A stretch of 7,398 nt of DNA from Planctomycetota bacterium (lineage in GTDB: Bacteria > Planctomycetota > UBA1135). The notes under the pieces are model-generated. The model worked only from the letters and a program-made list of their open reading frames with translations. It made no database searches and had not been told where the DNA came from. The DNA is taken from the NCBI GenBank assembly GCA_014382465.1, contig JACNJP010000156.1, forward strand, positions 1-7,398, read 5' to 3'. Positions 1 through 7,398 of the stretch are shown here, piece by piece; positions within the stretch are counted from its first letter, which is position 1, and every line of letters starts with the position of its first letter. The position numbers were made by a program, and so were the translations under genes.

Positions 1-1
1 G

Positions 2-214
2 AGCGGCCGGGGGGGGGCCGGGGGGGGGCGGCGCCGGGTCAGGCGGACGCGGCGCGGTGGCCACGCGCGGACCGAGGTGCGGATCCGGCTCGAGGACGGC
101 AGCCGCGGCTGGGCGGTGCTCACCGAGGACTGGACCGGCGTCGTCGAACCCGACCGGCAGCTCGCCGCGGAGCTGGAGGGCCTGGGTTACCTCGGCTACA
201 CCGATCCCGAGTGA
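2..214 (+). CDS. C-terminal fragment of an unidentified protein, possibly sulfatase-like
   Basis: An open frame enters from the left window edge and ends at TGA 212-214, so only the last 70 or so residues are present and the start is missing. The last 50 residues look like real protein: a short beta-rich stretch (TEVRIRLEDGSRGWAVL) and then a tail, ELEGLGYLGYTDPE. A LxxLGYLGY-type ending recurs at the C-terminus of sulfatase and alkaline-phosphatase-superfamily proteins in high-GC Gram-negative bacteria, so a sulfatase-like hydrolase is a reasonable but weak guess; no catalytic residues are in view. The first 15 or so codons cover two G9 homopolymers and translate to a Gly/Arg string that may be unreliable. 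The 3' end overlaps the 3' end of nagB on the other strand by 19 bp. Confidence 0.5.
   Translation, partial: SGRGGAGGGRRRVRRTRRGGHARTEVRIRLEDGSRGWAVLTEDWTGVVEPDRQLAAELEGLGYLGYTDPE
7..28. repeat. Tandem 11-bp poly-G repeat, two copies
   Basis: Two perfect adjacent copies of CC followed by nine G occupy 7-17 and 18-28. Two G9 tracts in a row can form G-quadruplex structures and can also be a no-signal read artefact of two-colour sequencing. Because they sit at the extreme window edge, the base count here, and hence the reading frame upstream of about position 30, should be treated as uncertain. Confidence 0.7.
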
Positions 215-954
215 ATCCGGGCGGCGGCGGCGCGGTCGAGGACCCAGACCAGGTCGGGGTGGCCGCCCAGCAGCGAGGCCGGCAGCGCCGGGGTCGGCGC
301 GCTCGCCAGCGCGCGGGCGACGATCCCGGCCTTTTGCGCGCCGAAGGCCAGCACCCGCAGCCGGCGGGCCTCGAGGATCGTGCCGATGCCCATGGTGAGG
401 CCGCGCCGCGGCACCTCGTCGTCGCCGAAGGCCACCGCGGCGCGGCTGCGGGTGCTCTCGGCCAGCTCCACCAGCCGCGTGCGGCTGCCGGCCAGCGCGC
501 CGGGCTCGTTGAAGCCGATGTGGCCGTTGAGGCCGACGCCGAGGAGCTGGAGGTCGAGGCCGCCGGCGTCCAGGATGGCCCGCTCGTAGGCGGCGCAGGC
601 GGCCGGCAGCGCGGCGCCGGGGGTCAGGCCGTCGGGGATGTGGAAGGCGGCCGGCGGCAGGTCGATGGCGTCAATGAGCTGCTCGCGCATGGAGCGCTGG
701 AAGCTCTCCGGGTGCGCCGGATCGATCGGCCAGTACTCGTCGAGGTTGAAGCTCTGGACCCCGGCGAAGCTCAGGCCTTGTTCGCGGTGGAGCCGCCGCA
801 GCTCCTGGTAGACCGAGGCCGGGGTAGCGCCGGTGGCCAGGCCGAGCGCCGCGGTGCGGCCTTCGGCGGCGCGGGCGCGGATCAGCTCGGCGATCTCAGC
901 GGCGACCGCGGCGCCGGCGGACGCCGGGTCGTCGTGGATCTGGACCTGGCTCAC
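196..954 (-). CDS. nagB: Glucosamine-6-phosphate deaminase NagB
   Basis: This cytosolic enzyme converts glucosamine 6-phosphate and water to fructose 6-phosphate and ammonia, the last step of N-acetylglucosamine catabolism. The 252-residue product fits the single-domain family (about 240-270). Visible motifs in order: phosphate-binding LGLATGATP (37-45), NLDEY (70-74) with the catalytic Asp72, GVGLNGHIGFNEPG (139-152) with active-site Asn143, His145 and Glu150, and LTMGIGTILEA (186-196). Asn at the position of E. coli Asp141 is the usual form in Bacillus-type enzymes, so it does not suggest loss of activity. The start is GTG (952-954), whose GTGA overlaps the TGA stop of the upstream gene; an AAGGAAG stretch about 13 nt upstream is a distant ribosome site, consistent with translational coupling. 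The stop overlaps the convergent gene by 19 bp. No nagA or sugar transporter is in view. Family assignment is firm. Confidence 0.95.
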   Translation of the reverse strand: MSQVQIHDDPASAGAAVAAEIAELIRARAAEGRTAALGLATGATPASVYQELRRLHREQGLSFAGVQSFNLDEYWPIDPAHPESFQRSMREQLIDAIDLPPAAFHIPDGLTPGAALPAACAAYERAILDAGGLDLQLLGVGLNGHIGFNEPGALAGSRTRLVELAESTRSRAAVAFGDDEVPRRGLTMGIGTILEARRLRVLAFGAQKAGIVARALASAPTPALPASLLGGHPDLVWVLDRAAAARIHSGSV

Positions 955-1724
955 TGCGGGGGCGAGTCTTCCTTAGGCGGCGGCACGACCCGGATCGTCA
1001 GGCCCTCGGAGGAGCGCAGCTCGACCTGGTAGCTCTTGCCGGGGACCAGCTTGACGTAGGGCGCTTCGCCGTGCATCGCCCGGACCCCGGAGCGCTGGGC
1101 GACCTCGGGCTCGTTGGCGTAGCGCCAGAAGTCGCGCCACAGCTCCTCGTGGAAGGCGGGGGCGCCGTCCTCGGCCGAGTAGGCCAGCGGCCGCGCTCCG
1201 GCGGTGTCGATCAGGAAGCCGTCGCTGGGGGCCTGGAACTCGCCGAAGACGCGGCGGAACAGCAGCAGGGTGGAGCCGCGCGCCAGGTCGCGTGACTCGA
1301 CGAACTCGTCGTCGAACTTGATCACCTGGGCGTCGAGGTAGACGACGTCGCCTTCGAGCTCGAAGCGCTGCGGCTCGCCGAGGGTGGCGCCGTCGGGGCC
1401 GGTCTCGCGGAAGCGGAAGCGGGTCCGGCTCTCGCCCGGGCGGCGCTCGCTCGGACCCTGGTCGACCTGGTCGAGCAGGGCGACCCGCTGGCGTTCGCGG
1501 AGCATCTCCAGGCGCAGCTTCAGGCCGCCGACCTGCTCCTGGAGGTCGGTGATGGTGCGCTCGTGCTCGTCTGGGCCGGCGAGGGCGCCGCTTCCGGCGA
1601 GGAAGCCGCCGGCGCCGCAGCCGAGCAGCAGCAGGGCCTGGAGCAGGACGCGGCCCCGACGGGGGTCTCGCCCGGTCGCCTGCCGCCGTCTCCGGTGGCC
1701 GTGGTCCTCCAGAATTCCGGTCAT
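951..1724 (-). CDS. Membrane-anchored coiled-coil protein of unknown function
   Basis: I do not recognise a named family. Taken from ATG at 1724, the 257-residue product has an Arg-rich N-terminus (RRRR at 11-14, RRGR at 22-25). A hydrophobic segment at about 26-49 follows, giving a single-pass anchor with the bulk probably periplasmic. Then come a charged heptad-like coiled coil (about 53-88) and a soluble domain (about 100-250) with a beta-rich core, including VVYLDAQVIKFDDEF (127-141) and LLLFRRVFGEFQAP (153-166). The tail is Pro-rich. An LLGC at 33-36 could be read as a poor lipobox, so a lipoprotein is an alternative. An in-frame ATG at 1787 would add 21 residues, but that lies in the divergent promoter zone and puts extra polar sequence before the anchor, so I prefer 1724. 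It is first in an operon with nagB (4-bp GTGA overlap). Function unknown. Confidence 0.8.
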   Translation of the reverse strand: MTGILEDHGHRRRRQATGRDPRRGRVLLQALLLLGCGAGGFLAGSGALAGPDEHERTITDLQEQVGGLKLRLEMLRERQRVALLDQVDQGPSERRPGESRTRFRFRETGPDGATLGEPQRFELEGDVVYLDAQVIKFDDEFVESRDLARGSTLLLFRRVFGEFQAPSDGFLIDTAGARPLAYSAEDGAPAFHEELWRDFWRYANEPEVAQRSGVRAMHGEAPYVKLVPGKSYQVELRSSEGLTIRVVPPPKEDSPPQ

Positions 1725-1806
1725 CTCGGTTCGCGTCCGGCATGCTAGCAAGGGCCGGGCGAGGACTCGATTGGAAAAGGACCCCATCCGGTTCTAGAGG
1801 GGGGAG
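1725..1806. promoter_or_regulatory. Divergent promoter region between the nagB operon and apaG
   Basis: This is the only gap from which the minus-strand operon and plus-strand apaG can both be transcribed, and it is locally richer in A/T than its flanks. On the minus strand, TGCTAGCAT (1738-1746) resembles an extended -10 element and would give a very short leader before ATG 1724, but its -35 match is poor. On the plus strand, TTGGAA (1771-1776) and TTCTAG (1792-1797) are weak -35/-10 candidates with a short 15-nt spacer. GAGG at 1797-1800 and the following G run form a good ribosome-binding site about 6 nt before the apaG ATG. The promoter role follows from divergent gene arrangement; the individual boxes are guesses. 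Confidence 0.4.
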
Positions 1807-2226
1807 ATGACCGCTACCGCTGACCAGACCGGTCACTCCGACGTTGTGACCGAGGGCATCCGGGTCCGCGTCGGAGCCCAGTATCTGCCGGATCAATCCG
1901 ATCCGAGCCTGGGGCGCTATTCCTTCGTCTACCGGGTGGTGATCTCAAACGAGGGCGACCGCTGGGCCAAGCTGCGCGCGCGCCACTGGGTCATCCGCGA
2001 CGCCGACAACGAGCTCGAGGAGGTCCGCGGACCGGGCGTGGTCGGCTACCAGCCCGAGATCGCCCCGGGCGAGAGCTTCGACTACGTCTCCGGCTGCCCC
2101 CTCCGCACCCCCTGGGGCACCATGGAAGGCAGCTTCGAAATGGTCCGCGAAGACGGCAGCCGCTTCCAAGCCCAAGTCGGCCGCTTCTTCCTAGCCCCCA
2201 CCGTCGCCCCGATCTCGAAGATGTAA
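1807..2226 (+). CDS. apaG: ApaG domain protein
   Basis: ApaG proteins are small immunoglobulin-like beta-sandwich proteins (DUF525). They were linked genetically to Co2+ resistance and Mg2+ efflux in Salmonella, but their biochemical role is not settled. The 139-residue product is near the family's usual 125-130. It carries the signature segments in order: RHWVI (59-63), EEVRGPGVVGYQP (71-83), APGESFDYVSGCPL (86-99) and GTMEGSFEMV (104-113). The conserved Gly-rich GPGVVG loop is intact. The start is ATG 1807 with a strong GAGG/GGGGAG site just upstream. Here it stands alone, not beside ksgA or apaH as in enterobacteria. Its 3' half uses more GAA, CAA and CTA codons than the surrounding genes. 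A long hairpin begins at the base directly after its TAA. Family assignment is firm; a role in cation efflux should not be assumed. Confidence 0.93.
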   Translation: MTATADQTGHSDVVTEGIRVRVGAQYLPDQSDPSLGRYSFVYRVVISNEGDRWAKLRARHWVIRDADNELEEVRGPGVVGYQPEIAPGESFDYVSGCPLRTPWGTMEGSFEMVREDGSRFQAQVGRFFLAPTVAPISKM

Positions 2227-2266
2227 TCGGGGTCGTACATCGATTGTTATTGATGTACGACCCCGA
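2227..2266 (+). terminator. Long perfect hairpin directly after apaG
   Basis: Arms TCGGGGTCGTACATC (2227-2241) and GATGTACGACCCCGA (2252-2266) are perfect 15-bp inverted repeats. Three further inner pairs (one of them G-U) extend the stem to 18 bp closed by a UGUU tetraloop. It starts at the first base after the apaG stop, the position expected of a terminator or 3'-stabilising hairpin. However, the sequence after the stem is AATAGCTGCC with no run of T, so it is not a classic Rho-independent terminator. It could equally be a transcript-end stabiliser, a Rho-type 3' end, or a DNA palindrome bound by a protein. The hairpin itself is certain; its role is inferred. Confidence 0.6.
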
Positions 2267-2270
2267 ATAG

Positions 2271-2285
2271 CTGCCATTTCGGCAG
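2271..2285 (+). other. Small hairpin in the clpB leader region
   Basis: CTGCC and GGCAG form a 5-bp perfect stem around ATTTC, 4 nt downstream of the long hairpin. On its own it is weak and could be chance in GC-rich DNA. It is listed because it is the second of three inverted repeats in the 108-bp apaG-clpB gap. Confidence 0.3.
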
Positions 2286-2291
2286 GGTATT

Positions 2292-2305
2292 GCGGGATAT
2301 TCCGC
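2292..2305. other. Interrupted palindrome upstream of clpB
   Basis: GCGGGATATTCCGC is a near-palindrome: four strict outer pairs plus a G-U pair close on AUAU. It lies 30 nt before the clpB start, where an operator or leader hairpin could act. It does not resemble CIRCE or HAIR heat-shock operators. Function not established. Confidence 0.25.
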
Positions 2306-2334
2306 GGCACGGGGTTTGAATCGGGGGCGGGGTG

Positions 2335-4971
<2,637 letters not shown>

Positions 4972-5007
4972 ATTCTGGGATCCAAGCTGCCTCCTCGCCC
5001 GGCCAGC

Positions 5008-5035
5008 CGCCGGAGATTCCGGCGACGGGGTCTTT
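5008..5035 (+). terminator. Candidate terminator after clpB
   Basis: CGCCGGA (5008-5014) and TCCGGCG (5018-5024) form a perfect 7-bp GC-rich stem with a GAT loop, 37 nt after the clpB stop. Only a short TCTTT (5031-5035) follows, and 6 nt beyond the stem, so intrinsic termination would be weak. Confidence 0.35.
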
Positions 5036-5141
5036 GTCGGCTCCGTAGGGCGGCTTAAGCACCTTCGCCACCGGCGGCGGCGCCCCTCCTGCGTCTCTCC
5101 ACTGCCGCGTTCCTTTCCCGTCCGACTGGAGCCTCACCCGC
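5036..5141 (+). promoter_or_regulatory. Presumed promoter and leader of the cytochrome gene
   Basis: The 170-bp gap after clpB is too long for tight operon coupling and probably holds the cytochrome promoter. A weak candidate is TTGTCG (5034-5039) with a poor -10-like TTAAGC (5055-5060); the match is low. GGAG at 5128-5131, 10 nt before the ATG, is the likely ribosome-binding site. The stretch from about 5085 to 5140 is pyrimidine-rich. No small gene is convincing here. Confidence 0.25.
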
Positions 5142-5828
5142 ATGCGCCCGACCCGTTCCCTGCTCTTCCTCACCGGCATCGCCGCGCTCGTTTTCGCGCC
5201 GGCCGTCGCCCTCCGCAGTCAGGATCCGCAGCCGGTTGCCGCCGCCTGGAAGAAGGCGGACTCCGCCGCCCACGCGGCGATGCTCGCCTCGAAGGAGGCC
5301 TACCTGGGCAGCAAGAGCTGCAAGATGTGCCACAACAAGGCCGAGACCGGCGACTCCTACGACTGCTGGGAGAACAGCGGTCACGCCAAGGCCTTCGAGA
5401 CCCTGAAGGGGGAGGCGGCCAAGAAGATCGCCGCCGAGCTCGGCCTGAAGGACGCGGCCAAGGCGCCGGAGTGCTTGAAGTGCCACGTCACCGGCGCCGC
5501 CTTCCTCGGCGACGAGGAGAGGTTCGGCAAGAAGTTCAGCCTCGAGGACGGCGTCGGCTGCGAGTCCTGTCACGGACCTGCCGGCGGCCACATCGACGGT
5601 CGCAAGGCCGCCAAGGCCACCAAGGTGCCGACCGACCGTCTGCCCGAGCTGCCGCCCGGCGAGCTGGTGGTGCCCGACCTGGCGCTGTGCTCGCAGTGCC
5701 ACAACGACGAGTCGCCGACCTACGAGGCCTTCGATCCCGAGAAGATGCTGAAGGCCATCGCCCACCTCCACCCACTGCGCGAGAAGCCGCGGGTTTCGCC
5801 GCCGAAGAAGAAGGAGAGCGAGAAGTAG
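5142..5828 (+). CDS. Exported tetraheme c-type cytochrome (cytochrome c554-like)
   Basis: The product is a periplasmic multiheme electron carrier or redox enzyme. The 228-residue precursor has a signal peptide (basic MRPTR, hydrophobic core 7-20, likely cleavage after AVA at 21-23). Four CxxCH haem-binding sites follow: CKMCH (60-64), CLKCH (111-115), CESCH (140-144) and CSQCH (183-187). Additional histidines at 44, 81 (in SGHAKAF), 150 and 208/210 could be distal haem ligands. The GVGCESCHGPAGGH segment and the WxxSGHAxAF segment are features I associate with cytochrome c554-type multihaem proteins; the tetraheme count and size also fit that family. An extra Cys75 is not part of a haem motif. 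The C-terminal tail is Lys/Pro-rich (PPKKKESEK). The start is ATG 5142 with GGAG 10 nt upstream. No partner oxidase, quinol dehydrogenase or haem-lyase gene is in view, so the electron donor and acceptor are unknown. Confidence 0.9.
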   Translation: MRPTRSLLFLTGIAALVFAPAVALRSQDPQPVAAAWKKADSAAHAAMLASKEAYLGSKSCKMCHNKAETGDSYDCWENSGHAKAFETLKGEAAKKIAAELGLKDAAKAPECLKCHVTGAAFLGDEERFGKKFSLEDGVGCESCHGPAGGHIDGRKAAKATKVPTDRLPELPPGELVVPDLALCSQCHNDESPTYEAFDPEKMLKAIAHLHPLREKPRVSPPKKKESEK

Positions 5829-5840
5829 CGCGGAGCGCGG

Positions 5841-6278
5841 TCAGGTCATCCTGGGCAGCCAGGTGAGGAGCTCGCCGAGCAGGCTTAGCCACCAGCTGTC
5901 CAGGCCCCCAGCCCCATCCCGCGGCTCGAGCAGTTGACGCAGGCGGCGGCCTTCCACCCAGACGCCGCGGCACCGGGAGCAGCGCCCGAGCCTCCAGCCG
6001 AGAGCTTCGCCGACCTCAAGTGAGGCTGCCCGGCACCGCGGGCAATCGATCGCCCCTTGGAAGCGTAGCGGCCGGAAGGCGATGGCCCGCTCGCTGGGCG
6101 GCAGTCCGGCGCCGTCGACCGCGCTCCTGCGGAAGGCGAGCAGCTCGCCTTCATCGAACCAGATGCCCTGGCAGCGGCGGCAGCGATCCACAACCAGGTC
6201 GAGGTGCTGCTCCTCCTCCAGCGGGCTCGAGCAGTCCGGACATTCCGGGGTAGGAAGCGGTCGCGCGGGACCGCTCAT
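5841..6278 (-). CDS. Double zinc-ribbon (zf-TFIIB type) protein with hydrophobic tail
   Basis: The 145-residue product has two successive zinc ribbons of the zf-TFIIB type. The first has CPDC (13-16) and CRRCQGIWFDEGEL (33-46), the classic CxxCxGxWxDxGEL form. The second has CPRC (79-82) and CSRCRGVWVEGRRL (100-113), which keeps all four cysteines and the CxGxW core but has lost the DxGEL acid motif. A hydrophobic, Trp-rich segment (SWWLSLLGELLTWLP, 128-142) ends the protein and could be an amphipathic or membrane-contacting helix. Such proteins presumably bind one Zn per ribbon; their cellular role is not known. It converges on the cytochrome gene with only 12 bp between stops and lies 46 bp downstream of the GMC oxidoreductase, so it may be co-transcribed with it. 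The ATG at 6278 has no good ribosome site, and no alternative start lies in the 22 nt directly upstream. Confidence 0.85.
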   Translation of the reverse strand: MSGPARPLPTPECPDCSSPLEEEQHLDLVVDRCRRCQGIWFDEGELLAFRRSAVDGAGLPPSERAIAFRPLRFQGAIDCPRCRAASLEVGEALGWRLGRCSRCRGVWVEGRRLRQLLEPRDGAGGLDSWWLSLLGELLTWLPRMT

Positions 6279-6324
6279 CGCTCGATGCCCGTGATGACGA
6301 GGTCGGCACGCTCGACGGCGGCGG

Positions 6325-7398
6325 TCACGGCGAGTTCTCCGGAATGGCGCTCATCGCCCGCTCGGCCAGCGCGGTGATCGTCAGCGCCGGGTTGACGCCC
6401 GGGTTGGCGGACACCGCCGCCCCGTCGACGACGTAGAGCCCGGGGTAGCCGTGCACCTGGTGGTCGGCGCCGATGACGCCATCCGCGGCGCTGGCGCCCA
6501 TGCAGGCGCCGCCGAGGATGTGCGCCGTCGACGGGATGCCCAACGCGGTCTCCGTGATCAGGCTGGAGACGACGCCGTCGACCTCCTCGGCGAAGGCCCG
6601 CGCCAGCTCGGTGGCCTCGGGAATCGCCGCGGTCGGGGCCGGGCCGTCGGCCAGGCCGCTGCGCAGGCCGCCGAAGCGGCCGCGGCGCAGGCGCAGGCTG
6701 CCCTCGAGCGTGCGCATGTAGAGCAGGATCGAGGTGCGCCGGGCCCAGTCCCGCTTCCAGTAGGCCTGCGTCCACCGCCACGGATGCCGCAGCAGCTCGC
6801 CGGCCGCCCGCGCGAGCCGCACGGCGGCGTTCTTCCCCGGCGCGTGCGGCGCCATCAGCAGGCGGAACACTCCCGAGCCCGACGGATAGCGGACCGGCTC
6901 GATCGACGAGTGGGCGTCGGGGTGCAGGATCGAGCCGATCGCGACCCCGGCGGACAGGTCGAGGTCGGGGCGCCGCGTGCTGACCCCGATCAGACTCTCG
7001 GAGTTGCTGCGCACGAAGTCGCCGAGCCGCGGCGACAGCGCCGGCAGGCCGGCGGGATCCTGGCGCATCTTCAGCAGCAGCGGCACCGTGCCGAGCACGC
7101 CGCCGGCGAACACCACGCGGTCGGCGGTCCAGCGCTGGCGGCGGCTCCGGACGGCGTAGCCGCCGCCCTCACGGGGACCCACGGCGTCCACCCGGGTGTC
7201 GGGCTGGATCACCGAGCCGAGCGCCTCGGCCAGATGGAGGTAGTTCTGGTCGAGGGTGTTCTTGGCGCCGATGCGGCAGCCGATCACGCAACCGCCGCAG
7301 GAGGAGCAGCCGGCGAGCGGCGGGCCCTGGCCGCCGAACGAAGGGTCCGGGGCCTCGACCCCCGCCTGGCCGGAGTAGACCGCCACCGGGGCGGGGGC
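6325..7398 (-). CDS. GMC-family FAD-dependent oxidoreductase (cholesterol-oxidase-like), 5' part missing
   Basis: This is the C-terminal part (357 residues visible) of a glucose-methanol-choline flavoenzyme, a family that oxidises alcohols with FAD. The frame is open to the right edge, so the GTG near 7386 is internal, and the N-terminal FAD-binding GxGxxG region lies outside. Residues are numbered from that GTG. A Cys cluster CSSCGGCVIGC (27-37) precedes RIGAKNTLDQNYLHLAE (38-54), an arrangement I recall in mycobacterial ChoD-type cholesterol oxidase homologues. Next is VVFAGGVLGTVPLLL (91-105), the FAD-contacting GMC segment. The C-terminal domain has STAHILGGACMG (286-297), with the probable active-site His289, then YPGLYVVDGAAV (314-325) and GVNPALTITALAERA (330-344), with Asn332. 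The natural C-terminus follows directly (stop at 6325-6327). The actual substrate cannot be read from sequence; sterol is only a homology hint. Confidence 0.9.
   Translation of the reverse strand, partial: APAPVAVYSGQAGVEAPDPSFGGQGPPLAGCSSCGGCVIGCRIGAKNTLDQNYLHLAEALGSVIQPDTRVDAVGPREGGGYAVRSRRQRWTADRVVFAGGVLGTVPLLLKMRQDPAGLPALSPRLGDFVRSNSESLIGVSTRRPDLDLSAGVAIGSILHPDAHSSIEPVRYPSGSGVFRLLMAPHAPGKNAAVRLARAAGELLRHPWRWTQAYWKRDWARRTSILLYMRTLEGSLRLRRGRFGGLRSGLADGPAPTAAIPEATELARAFAEEVDGVVSSLITETALGIPSTAHILGGACMGASAADGVIGADHQVHGYPGLYVVDGAAVSANPGVNPALTITALAERAMSAIPENSP

Noticed and set aside
141..152. Possible mobile-element or attachment-site boundary near the left gene
   Set aside because: No inverted repeats, target duplication, integrase or tRNA was found anywhere in the window.
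211..1032. A 273-codon plus-strand frame opposite nagB
   Set aside because: Gly/Ala/Arg-rich shadow of nagB; no ribosome site or motif, and nagB has all family signatures.
973..1896. A 307-codon minus-strand frame overlapping the anchored coiled-coil gene and running into the start of apaG
   Set aside because: Extremely Arg/Pro-rich translation typical of a shifted GC-rich frame, and it crosses the divergent promoter region.
2227..2334. CIRCE, HAIR or sigma-32-type heat-shock promoter upstream of clpB
   Set aside because: Looked for TTAGCACTC-N9-GAGTGCTAA, CTTGAGT-N7-ACTCAAG and CTTGAA/CCCCAT pairs. None is present; CCCCGAAT at 2261-2268 lacks a matching -35.
5829..5840. Shared terminator between the convergent cytochrome and zinc-ribbon genes
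   Set aside because: Only a 4-bp CGCG-GAG-CGCG stem fits in the 12-bp gap, with no T-tract; too weak to call.
6275..6781. A minus-strand frame ending ...ADLVITGIER whose stop overlaps the zinc-ribbon ATG
   Set aside because: The ATGA-type overlap looked like operon coupling, but upstream of 6325 it is an Arg-rich shifted frame of the GMC gene, and the GMC frame itself carries the natural family C-terminus.

Overview
The window comes from a very GC-rich bacterial chromosome. Coding is dense, synonymous third positions are almost all G or C, and GTG is used as a start. The best guess from gene content is a Gram-negative, non-model lineage such as Acidobacteriota, Myxococcota or Planctomycetota. 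The hints are a periplasmic tetraheme cytochrome, a ClpB disaggregase, ApaG, and a protein tail typical of sulfatase-like enzymes. Taxonomy is a weak inference; there is no rRNA or tRNA here.

Layout. Left edge: the 3' end of a plus-strand gene (2-214), perhaps a sulfatase-type hydrolase, behind a tandem poly-G tract. It converges on and overlaps by 19 bp a minus-strand pair: a membrane-anchored coiled-coil protein of unknown function (951-1724), then nagB (196-954). These two overlap by 4 bp (GTGA) and should be co-transcribed and translationally coupled. A short divergent promoter region (1725-1806) separates this pair from plus-strand apaG (1807-2226). A 108-bp intergenic stretch with three successive hairpins follows, then the long clpB gene (2335-4971). 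After 170 bp comes a plus-strand tetraheme c-type cytochrome (5142-5828). It meets tail-to-tail a minus-strand double zinc-ribbon protein (5841-6278), which lies 46 bp downstream of the 3' end of a GMC-family FAD oxidoreductase (6325-7398, cut by the right window edge).

How the genes fit together. NagB feeds amino-sugar phosphate into glycolysis, so the nagB operon points to amino-sugar or cell-wall sugar use. ClpB is the heat-stress disaggregase and ApaG a small beta-sandwich protein of uncertain role. The cytochrome is an exported electron carrier or multiheme redox enzyme, and the GMC protein a flavoenzyme acting on an alcohol or sterol-like substrate. No mobile element, CRISPR array, defence island or biosynthetic cluster is visible. 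This is mostly ordinary housekeeping and accessory chromosome. The least explained parts are the structured apaG-clpB intergenic region and the unknown anchored protein coupled to nagB.
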